Source of the DNA: Pedobacter duraquae
GTDB lineage: Bacteria > Bacteroidota > Bacteroidia > Sphingobacteriales > Sphingobacteriaceae
Reading direction: 5' to 3'
Assembly: GCF_004362245.1 (NCBI RefSeq)
Contig: NZ_SNWM01000001.1
Location: 1,178,001 to 1,242,000 of the forward strand
Length of the DNA stretch: 64,000 bases
How positions within the stretch are numbered: the stretch's first letter is position 1; each line of letters starts with the position of its first letter. Below, piece after piece: positions 1 to 6,464 of the stretch. The notes beneath the pieces were generated by a model, which had not been told where the DNA came from, did no database searches, and was given only the letters and a program-made list of their open reading frames with translations. Position numbers and translations under genes: made by a program.

Positions 1-618
1 GAGTTTGTTCTGTGTCATAGCAACCCGGGTTATCGTGGTATTCTGGATGTGTTGCAGACTAAGCGTATCTGTTTTCCAGTCGTTAATCTGTTCAATATCT
101 TGCTGTGGCCCAGACACAGTAACATAATTAGGGGTAATTTCGATATCATCGGAGACTCCGTACTGAGGTGCAAAGCCAAAATTGCTCACTAATTTAACGG
201 GTACCCTTTTAACCGTGCGTTTGGAAAAATCAAAGTAGAGTGTATCCGGGCGCACAGAAATAATCTTTTGCGAAGTCTCCAGCTGTTTGTTCACGCTATA
301 GAGCTGTTCTGAGAACAGGATATAGTCGCGGTTATTCAACTTATCAAGACTAATTGTGATCGACTGTGGGTTAACCCTCAACCGGGCAAACAGCAATTGC
401 CAGCCTGTACCTTCAACCTGCAGATCCACAGTATCAGACTGAAGGGGATGAAAAGCTTTCTTTTGAGGGAAGTTCTTATAAACGAGCACTGTTTTAGCCG
501 TGTAAACGTACTTATTATTGAGCGCCTGAAAAAGCCAGCCAGCAATAGCAAGCAACAAACAGGCAATAAATACCAGGAAGCGTTTTCTTTCTATGTTGGT
601 GAGTTTTATAAAGGGCAT
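1..618 (-). CDS. YbbR/CdaR-like membrane-anchored protein, 3' end cut off
   Basis: The frame runs from an ATG at 618 to the window edge without a stop, giving 206 residues of an incomplete protein. It begins MPFIKLTNIERKRF, followed by one hydrophobic segment (about residues 14-33). The remainder is beta-rich and resembles the repeated YbbR domains of CdaR-type proteins, with a first repeat around residues 45-110 and a second starting near residue 130. In Firmicutes CdaR regulates the diadenylate cyclase CdaA; in Bacteroidota a YbbR-like gene commonly follows yajC, as here. The N-terminal helix implies inner-membrane anchoring with the repeats outside the cytoplasm. The family call rests on fold pattern and neighbourhood and the function is inferred. 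Confidence 0.75.
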   Translation of the reverse strand, partial: MPFIKLTNIERKRFLVFIACLLLAIAGWLFQALNNKYVYTAKTVLVYKNFPQKKAFHPLQSDTVDLQVEGTGWQLLFARLRVNPQSITISLDKLNNRDYILFSEQLYSVNKQLETSQKIISVRPDTLYFDFSKRTVKRVPVKLVSNFGFAPQYGVSDDIEITPNYVTVSGPQQDIEQINDWKTDTLSLQHIQNTTITRVAMTQNKL

Positions 619-632
619 GGCTGTAAAGTACT

Positions 633-664
633 CAAATCTACTAAAACAAAAAAGCCGCTCCAAA
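633..664 (-). promoter_or_regulatory. Candidate promoter for the YbbR-like gene
   Basis: On the minus strand a TAGATTTG box (633-640) fits the Bacteroidota -7 consensus TAnnTTTG. A TTTG (661-664) lies 20 nt upstream as a -33 element. The -33 element falls inside the yajC terminator hairpin, and the predicted transcript start leaves a leader of only about ten bases. Confidence 0.35.
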
Positions 665-677
665 TATGGAAGCGGCT
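645..677 (-). terminator. Intrinsic terminator downstream of yajC
   Basis: On the minus strand AGCCGCTTCC and GGAGCGGCT form a stem around a short AT loop, followed directly by a run of six T. It sits 20 bp after the yajC stop and 27 bp before the next start codon, so it should separate yajC from the YbbR-like gene or reduce read-through. Confidence 0.75.
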
Positions 678-696
678 CTGCTCGAAATATCTCGTA

Positions 697-1011
697 TTAA
701 GCTTTTGGCAAGCTTGCTTTTGTTGCATCCAAAGAGATAGCAGATTTATCAAATCTGATCTTGGTACCACCTTCTACTTCAATCAGGAAGGTTGTCTCAT
801 TCAAGTCTACAATCCGGCCGTGTATACCGGCAGTTGTTACGATTTTATCACCTTTTTTTAGGTCTTCAACCAATTTTTTATGGTCTTTGGCCTTTTTAAC
901 CTGAGGTCTGATCATGAAAAAGTAGAAGACTACCATAATCAAAACCATTGGTATTAGTGTGCTTAACATACTACTACCACCTGCGGCTTGCAATATTACT
1001 GTTGCTGTCAT
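697..1011 (-). CDS. yajC: Preprotein translocase subunit YajC
   Basis: This 104-residue protein has one transmembrane helix (about residues 16-34, ending FYFFMIRPQ) followed by a basic linker and a small cytoplasmic domain with the family's KGDKIVTTAGIHGRI segment. YajC is an accessory subunit of the SecDF-YajC part of the Sec translocon in the inner membrane. Length and architecture are normal. It follows the DUF1573 gene by 25 bp and is probably co-transcribed with nusB and DUF1573. An intrinsic terminator follows the stop. Confidence 0.95.
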   Translation of the reverse strand: MTATVILQAAGGSSMLSTLIPMVLIMVVFYFFMIRPQVKKAKDHKKLVEDLKKGDKIVTTAGIHGRIVDLNETTFLIEVEGGTKIRFDKSAISLDATKASLPKA

Positions 1012-1036
1012 ATTCTGTATTTATATTTTTATTTGG

Positions 1037-1492
1037 TTATTGTGCTGGAGCAAGTACTTCTCCTGTTAAATGCACTTCGTTGATGGAAGGATTTCCATTA
1101 GAAGTTACGGTAATCACTTTATCCTGTATACCTGATTTACCAGTACTATCAAAAATCACTTTGATTACACTTTCAGCCCCCGGTTGAATCGGATCCTTTG
1201 GCGGCTCAGGAACAGTACATCCACAGCTTGCTGTAGCGTTGCTGATGATCAATGGTGTTTTACCAGTGTTTTTGAAAATGAAGTCGTAATGTACTTTCTC
1301 TCCTTGTTTAATCTTACCAAAGTCGTAAGTAGTTTTTTCAAATGTAAGGATCGGAGCATCCGGCGACGCAGGTGCCATTGTTGCACCGTTAGATGTGGTG
1401 CTATCTACAATCGGCGGATCTATTTTAACTGTAGTTTGCTGGCATGAAGCAAATGTTAATGCAACAATTGCCAATACGAAAATTTGTTTCAT
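1037..1492 (-). CDS. DUF1573 lipoprotein
   Basis: The 151-residue protein starts with a lipoprotein signal (MKQIFVLAIVALTFASC, acylated Cys17). A low-complexity linker leads to a DUF1573 beta-sandwich of Ig/ASH-like fold: DFGKIKQGEKVHYDFIFKNTG, the ASCGCTVP signature, and a closing segment on post-signal strands ending HLTGEVLA. DUF1573 proteins are abundant in Bacteroidota and their molecular role is unknown; the fold suggests a protein-binding surface in the periplasm or at the outer membrane. It sits 21 bp after nusB, an arrangement commonly conserved in the phylum. Confidence 0.9.
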   Translation of the reverse strand: MKQIFVLAIVALTFASCQQTTVKIDPPIVDSTTSNGATMAPASPDAPILTFEKTTYDFGKIKQGEKVHYDFIFKNTGKTPLIISNATASCGCTVPEPPKDPIQPGAESVIKVIFDSTGKSGIQDKVITVTSNGNPSINEVHLTGEVLAPAQ

Positions 1493-1513
1493 CAGTATAA
1501 TTATTAATAATTT

Positions 1514-2464
1514 TTACTCTTCAATTAATCCACGACCGATTTTGGTGATGCTATTGGTTCTTTTCAGGTCGCCTAAAATTTTGTCCAATATACCATTTAT
1601 AAACGAATTACTCTTTGGCGTACTGTAGTCCTTAGACAGATCCAGGTATTCATTAATGGTCACCTTAACAGGGATTGATGGGAAATTCATCAATTCACAG
1701 ATCGCCATTTTCATCAGGATAGTATCCATCAGGGCAATACGTTCAGATTCCCAGTTCTTGGTACGCTCAGCAATCATTTCCTGATACTCATTATTATGTT
1801 TGAGCGTATAAAGAAACAGATCCTGTACAAATTTGCTATCCTCATCCCAGTCTGCACTAATTGGTGTCAGCTTATTCTTGAAAGGATCTTCGTTAACAAA
1901 GTTTTTCAATGTTTTGGCCACCATGCCCTGCATCACTTCCTTATCTACACTCCAGTTGATGAATTTATCTTCGAAGGTTTGAATGATATTCTGGCTTTTC
2001 AGGATGATCTTTCTGAAGATAAACTTGATGATTTCTTTCGATTCTTCAAGGCTATCATTCGGATCTGCCAGGTAAGCAGCATACTCAGGAGTAGCTTTAA
2101 GTTTGTTGTAAACAGTTTTCAGGAAATCAGGCTCCGCATTCCAGTTTACCTGGTATTTGTTTACCGCAGCCTGAAATTCCGGGTTTTTCTGCAACAATAC
2201 AATAAACTTGTTATGCAACAGTTTCTGGTTGGGATTGAGATCTTCTGGAGTTGGAAAATGCTTATTGGCACGCTCAATGGCATCAATAGCTGTATATTCC
2301 GTAATCTCCGACAAGAGTGCGAGCATCCTGATGTACATTTCGTACACATTGTCGATGCTGTTCATGAGGTTCTTCTTAGAGGAAGCAAGGTCTCTCTTGT
2401 CTGTCATTTGCCATGCATATATATTTTGCAAAGCTTTAATTCGTAAGTGTCTTCTATTTAACAT
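1514..2464 (-). CDS. nusB: Transcription antitermination protein NusB, long Bacteroidota form
   Basis: At 316 residues this is about twice the length of E. coli NusB. The N-terminus begins MLNRRHLRIKALQNIYAWQ, matching the NusB helical start. The canonical C-terminal half of the helical bundle is near residues 190-305 (WESERIALMDTILMKMAICEL, then SIPVKVTINEYLDLSKDYS and FINGILDKIL). The intervening helical stretch is the insertion typical of the phylum. NusB binds boxA RNA with NusE (S10) and supports antitermination, mainly on rRNA operons. It is the first gene of the nusB-DUF1573-yajC run. Confidence 0.92.
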   Translation of the reverse strand: MLNRRHLRIKALQNIYAWQMTDKRDLASSKKNLMNSIDNVYEMYIRMLALLSEITEYTAIDAIERANKHFPTPEDLNPNQKLLHNKFIVLLQKNPEFQAAVNKYQVNWNAEPDFLKTVYNKLKATPEYAAYLADPNDSLEESKEIIKFIFRKIILKSQNIIQTFEDKFINWSVDKEVMQGMVAKTLKNFVNEDPFKNKLTPISADWDEDSKFVQDLFLYTLKHNNEYQEMIAERTKNWESERIALMDTILMKMAICELMNFPSIPVKVTINEYLDLSKDYSTPKSNSFINGILDKILGDLKRTNSITKIGRGLIEE

Positions 2465-2495
2465 TTATGTAAGAACGATGGTAAATTTACCGGGT

Positions 2496-3584
2496 TTAAA
2501 ATGATGATTTTATTTTCTTGATATTAACGATTCTTTGTTCAGCAATTCTGTTGGCTGCAAGAATTGTTGGTATATTTTCTTTTTTAGACATCTGAATTAC
2601 GTTGCGCGTGGCCTCATAGATGTTTTCTGTAAGCTGCATTGTTCTTTTCCTCCCGTAACCGGTCAGTTCGGAGTAGCAGTTGATCAGCCCACCGGCATTG
2701 ATCAGGTAATCCGGTGCAAATAGGATATTTTTCTCCAGCAGGATTTTACCATGCACCTGCTCATCGGCAAGCTGGTTATTAGCCGAACCTGCAATAATCG
2801 CAAACTTCATCTTCGGGATCGTACGGTCATTTACAGTGGCTCCAAGCGCGCATGGTGCATAAATATCTGCATCGATACCAAATATTTTATCGGCTTCAAT
2901 GGGCTTGGCTTTATACTTTCTGGCTACATACTGTAATCGTTCTTCGTTGATATCGCTAATGAAGACCTCTACATTTTCGCTCCTCAACAAGCCTACCAGG
3001 TGCTCGCCAACATGGCCGATACCCTGCACAACAACAGAACGTCCTGCAAGCATATCTGTACCGAACACCTCTTTAACGCAAGCTTTGATACCCAGGTATA
3101 CCCCTTTTGCCGAATATGGTGACGGATCACCTGCACCGCCAATAGATTCTGGAACACCGGTAACATGTGTAGTTTCCATACGGATATACTCCATGTCTTT
3201 TGTGGTTGTACCTACATCTTCAGCAGTGATAAATTCGCCGTTCAGGTTTTTGATGTACCGGCCGTAGCTACGCATCATAGCCTCAGATTTACCTTTTCTG
3301 GAATCACCGATAATTACAGCAGTCCCTCCCCCAAGGTTAAGTCCGGTGATCGATGCCTTGTAAGTCATGCCCCTCGACAAGCGCAATACATCGTCCAAGG
3401 CCTCGGCTTCACTCTGATAATTATACATACGGGTGCCACCCAGTGCTGGCCCTAATGTAGTGTCATGAATAGCAATAATGGCTTTTAAACCTGTGTCAGG
3501 GTCGTTACAGAATACAACCTTCTTATGTCCCAATGCACCTAATTGATCTAAAACGGAGGTTATAACAGAACTGTGACCAGACAT
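2496..3584 (-). CDS. Leu/Glu/Phe/Val dehydrogenase family protein with an altered catalytic lysine
   Basis: This 362-residue protein matches leucine dehydrogenases end to end. It has the substrate domain (GPALGGTRMYNY, RGMTYKASITGLNLGGG), the DVGTTTKDMEYI segment, and a Rossmann domain starting VVVQGIGHVGEHLV (about residues 180-195). The family oxidatively deaminates branched-chain amino acids with NAD+. The first conserved lysine (MTYK, K76, equal to K68 of Bacillus enzymes) is present. The second one, normally in GGGK (K80), is replaced by Thr88 (GGGTAV, codon ACT). That lysine is the catalytic base in characterised members, so activity is uncertain. The gene is monocistronic, divergent from the ABC exporter. 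Confidence 0.88.
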   Translation of the reverse strand: MSGHSSVITSVLDQLGALGHKKVVFCNDPDTGLKAIIAIHDTTLGPALGGTRMYNYQSEAEALDDVLRLSRGMTYKASITGLNLGGGTAVIIGDSRKGKSEAMMRSYGRYIKNLNGEFITAEDVGTTTKDMEYIRMETTHVTGVPESIGGAGDPSPYSAKGVYLGIKACVKEVFGTDMLAGRSVVVQGIGHVGEHLVGLLRSENVEVFISDINEERLQYVARKYKAKPIEADKIFGIDADIYAPCALGATVNDRTIPKMKFAIIAGSANNQLADEQVHGKILLEKNILFAPDYLINAGGLINCYSELTGYGRKRTMQLTENIYEATRNVIQMSKKENIPTILAANRIAEQRIVNIKKIKSSF

Positions 3585-3609
3585 ATGATTATGATTATCA
3601 GATATGCCG

Positions 3610-3617
3610 CAAAACTA
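3610..3617 (-). promoter_or_regulatory. -7 box upstream of the amino-acid dehydrogenase
   Basis: On the minus strand TAGTTTTG fits TAnnTTTG and lies 25 bp upstream of the start codon. No clear TTTG is found at the -33 distance. Confidence 0.4.
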
Positions 3618-3698
3618 GTATAAAAAAACCATTATTTTACGTAGTTTTAACTAAAGACTTTTAAAAAAACAGGTCGATTTACATAACTTTACACGTTC

Positions 3699-5483
3699 AT
3701 GAAACACCTTCGTTTTTTAAATAAGTATTTCTATAAATATAAATGGTGGATCATTCCAGGCATTTTCTTTGTCGTAATCTCTAATATATTCGGCGTAATC
3801 CCTGCTCAGGTTATCGGCCACGCGTTTAATCTGATTACTGAAAACATTCAGATCTACGGGTTATTTTCTGGATTTGACGATCAGGCAATCATCTATGACA
3901 TCTTCAGTTATAGCCTATTATATTTCGGTTTTCTGGTTTTATTTCTTTACCTGATCCGGGGATTGTTTCTTTTTTTTATGCGCCAAACGATTATCCTGAT
4001 GTCAAGACACATTGAATTCGACATGAAGAACGAGATCTATGCACATTACCAACGGTTGAGTCTTGGTTTCTACAGGCGTAACAATACCGGCGACCTGATG
4101 AACCGGGCAACGGAGGATGTAAACCGGGTGAGGATGTACGTTGGCCCGGCCATTATGTACGCCATTAATACTGCTGTTTTATTTTTGCTGATCATTTCAT
4201 CGATGTACAGCGTAAATGCGACCCTGGCAACTTTCTGTTTACTTCCCCTGCCCGTATTGGTAGTTACCATTTATTTTGTCAACACGCTGATCAATAAAAA
4301 GAGTGAGCAGATCCAGGAACAGCTGTCTAGGCTTTCTTCTTTTGTCCAGGAACGCTTCTCAGGAATTCGCGTGATTAAGTCTTACGTGCGTGAAGAACAT
4401 ACCAGTGCTATTTTTGCCGCAGAAAGTGAAGGCTATAAAAAGAACTCCATGAGTTTAGTTAAAGTACAGGCGTTCTTTTACCCTACAATGCTGTTGATGG
4501 TAGGATTGAGCACGATACTTACGGTGTATGTTGGCGGGCGACAGGTTATTGCAGGGTCAATCTCCGCAGGGAATATTGCAGAATTCATCGTGTATGTAAA
4601 CCAGCTTACCTTCCCGGTAACTATGCTGGGTTGGGTAACCACATTGATCCAAAGGGCTTCGGCATCGCAAAAGCGTATTAACGAATTCCTCGAATTGAAA
4701 CCAGATATTGCCTCTGGCGATATTAACGTATCAGATTTAAAGGGCAATATCTCATTTAAAAATGTAGACTTTACTTATCCTGACACCGGAATCCAGGCAT
4801 TGAAGAATATCTCCTTCGAAATTGAGCAGGGCCAGTTTGTTGCCGTGATTGGGCGTACCGGATCTGGAAAATCTACACTGGCCAACATGATTATGCGGAT
4901 GTATGATACCGATGCCGGCGAAATCAGTATTGACGGGCATACCTTACGCAAGGTAAACCTGCATCAATACCGGGATCAGATTGGCTTTGTACCACAGGAA
5001 GTATTTTTGTTCTCCGACTCTATCAAAAACAATATTGCCTTTGGCCTTGATCGGATTACTGGGGATGAGGTAGAGCGTGCAGCAGAAAATGCGGCAGTAC
5101 TGAATAACATTCTGAATTTTGAGCACCAGTTTGAAACCACACTTGGTGAGCGCGGGATCACCTTGTCAGGTGGCCAAAAACAGCGCGTTTCGATCGCCCG
5201 CGCACTAGTCAAAGAACCTAAGATCCTGATCTTTGACGATTGTCTTTCTGCAGTTGATACCAGAACAGAAGAGGAAATCCTAAACAACCTTGGACGTGTT
5301 ATGCAAGGCAAAACCAGCATCCTGATTGCACACCGCATTTCGACAATTAAGAATGCAGACAAAATCATTGTGATGGATGGAGGCGAAATCATAGAACAAG
5401 GCACTCACCAGAGTTTACTGGCACTCGAGGGGGCTTACCATGAGATGTATCAACACCAGTTGCTGGAAGAAGAGACCAACTAA
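3699..5483 (+). CDS. ABC exporter half-transporter (MsbA/multidrug type)
   Basis: The 594-residue protein fuses a six-helix ABC transmembrane domain (about residues 1-320) to a nucleotide-binding domain. Visible motifs are Walker A GRTGSGKST, the Q-loop at FVPQEVFLF, the signature LSGGQKQR, Walker B ILIFDD, the D-loop SAVDT and the switch His in AHRIST. It would act as a homo- or heterodimer exporting a lipid or drug from the cytoplasmic side. The residue after the Walker B Asp is Asp rather than the usual Glu, as seen in degenerate sites of heterodimeric exporters such as YheI. No partner half-transporter is adjacent, so the substrate is unknown. Confidence 0.9.
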   Translation: MKHLRFLNKYFYKYKWWIIPGIFFVVISNIFGVIPAQVIGHAFNLITENIQIYGLFSGFDDQAIIYDIFSYSLLYFGFLVLFLYLIRGLFLFFMRQTIILMSRHIEFDMKNEIYAHYQRLSLGFYRRNNTGDLMNRATEDVNRVRMYVGPAIMYAINTAVLFLLIISSMYSVNATLATFCLLPLPVLVVTIYFVNTLINKKSEQIQEQLSRLSSFVQERFSGIRVIKSYVREEHTSAIFAAESEGYKKNSMSLVKVQAFFYPTMLLMVGLSTILTVYVGGRQVIAGSISAGNIAEFIVYVNQLTFPVTMLGWVTTLIQRASASQKRINEFLELKPDIASGDINVSDLKGNISFKNVDFTYPDTGIQALKNISFEIEQGQFVAVIGRTGSGKSTLANMIMRMYDTDAGEISIDGHTLRKVNLHQYRDQIGFVPQEVFLFSDSIKNNIAFGLDRITGDEVERAAENAAVLNNILNFEHQFETTLGERGITLSGGQKQRVSIARALVKEPKILIFDDCLSAVDTRTEEEILNNLGRVMQGKTSILIAHRISTIKNADKIIVMDGGEIIEQGTHQSLLALEGAYHEMYQHQLLEEETN

Positions 5484-5547
5484 GTCATAAACACACTTTA
5501 CAGCACGTTTTCCATCCTGAAATATTCTGTCATATCTATTTTGAACT

Positions 5548-5582
5548 TTGCTAATTATTACATTATATTTACCGCTACCAAA
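5548..5582 (+). promoter_or_regulatory. Candidate promoter of the PUR-family gene
   Basis: A TTTG (5548-5551) is followed after 23 nt by TATATTTA (5575-5582), one base from the TAnnTTTG consensus. It ends 18 bp before the ATG. Confidence 0.35.
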
Positions 5583-5600
5583 ACATGACCAGAACCAATT

Positions 5601-5927
5601 ATGGGAGAATTTGACAACAAAGAGAGAGAAGAGGTTTTTTCAAAAAAAGTAAGAGCGGGTAAAAGAACATACTTCTTCGATGTTAAAGCTACGCGTTCAG
5701 GTGATTTCTATCTTACATTAACAGAAAGCAAAAAAAGACTCGAAGACGGCGTCTTTGTAAAGCATAAAATATTCCTCTACAAAGAGGATTTTGAAAAATT
5801 CGCTGAAGGCCTTAATGAAACTGTAGACTATATTAAAAATCATCAGGAAGTGATCGAGAAGCGTTACGAATACTCAGATAATCACGAAGTATCAGGTACG
5901 AAAGGTCACGATGACTTTTCTTTCTAG
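5601..5927 (+). CDS. PUR family DNA/RNA-binding protein (DUF3276)
   Basis: This 108-residue protein carries one PUR repeat. It reads FSKKVRAGKRTYFFDVKATR, then the strand-rich DFYLTLTESKKR and HKIFLYKEDFEKFAEGL, followed by a helix. Bacterial PUR proteins of this family (BpuR of Borrelia and Bacteroidota homologues) bind nucleic acid and can regulate transcription or translation. The basic, aromatic-rich strands fit that role. It is a single-gene unit with its own promoter-like sequence and a strong bidirectional terminator. Confidence 0.88.
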   Translation: MGEFDNKEREEVFSKKVRAGKRTYFFDVKATRSGDFYLTLTESKKRLEDGVFVKHKIFLYKEDFEKFAEGLNETVDYIKNHQEVIEKRYEYSDNHEVSGTKGHDDFSF

Positions 5928-5942
5928 ACTATAAAGAAAAAC

Positions 5943-5968
5943 AAAAAGCCCCTGAAGGGGCTTTTTTT
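5943..5968. terminator. Bidirectional intrinsic terminator
   Basis: AAAAAGCCCC and GGGGCTTTTT form a perfect ten-pair stem with a TGAA tetraloop, followed by a T-run on both strands. It lies between two convergent genes (ends at 5927 and 5987) and can serve both. Confidence 0.9.
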
Positions 5969-5986
5969 ATATGTTCTATATTTCGT

Positions 5987-6391
5987 TTATACACATTCTC
6001 TAATAGATACCTGGTTCAGATCTATCCAATGCAGTTGATCTGAAACATTGATTGCGAGACATACCGCCTTGTTCGCTTCCAGATCTTCCTCCAGCTTGGC
6101 AAGTAGCTCATCCTTGATTACTTTATTGCTCAGCCTGATCGGCTCGTCCAATGCGTCACTGGCAATCTCAAGGTCAAACATTCCGGCAACCATTGTCTTA
6201 CAAATAACGAAGGATACTTCGTGTTGTCCGATTGTTTTCTTCAATGCATCAAAGGCAGCAACGATCTGACTGCTATTGCTCGCTTTGAAACTAAGCAGCA
6301 ACGCTGATCCCGATTCCGAAAATAATTGATCTTCCGACATACTGATTCCGTCGAGATCTGAAAGTGTTGTTTCTATAACTAATCTGTCCAT
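5987..6391 (-). CDS. Uncharacterised 134-residue protein
   Basis: I do not recognise a family. The protein is soluble and acidic, with no signal peptide or membrane helix. It alternates strands and helices: MDRLVIETTLSDLDGISM, then a helix around SSQIVAAFDALKKTIG, a strand HEVSFVICKTMV, and an amphipathic acidic helix VIKDELLAKLEEDLEANKA. This could be a small alpha/beta ligand- or protein-binding domain. It stands alone between the terminator above and the DUF2723 gene upstream (74 bp gap), and may be the last gene of that transcription unit. Confidence 0.6.
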   Translation of the reverse strand: MDRLVIETTLSDLDGISMSEDQLFSESGSALLLSFKASNSSQIVAAFDALKKTIGQHEVSFVICKTMVAGMFDLEIASDALDEPIRLSNKVIKDELLAKLEEDLEANKAVCLAINVSDQLHWIDLNQVSIRECV

Positions 6392-6464
6392 GATATAAAT
6401 TATACCTTAGTAATAGCGTTTGACAACATATTGTTTTCGCAATTCCCAGAAACTTACGCGCCGA

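Noticed and set aside
1796..2446. Long open frame antisense to nusB
   Set aside because: It mirrors the nusB coding frame, has no recognisable domain or promoter, and its composition follows the real gene.
4976..5404. Antisense open frame across the ABC nucleotide-binding domain
   Set aside because: The opposing frame has the complete ABC motif set; this one has none.
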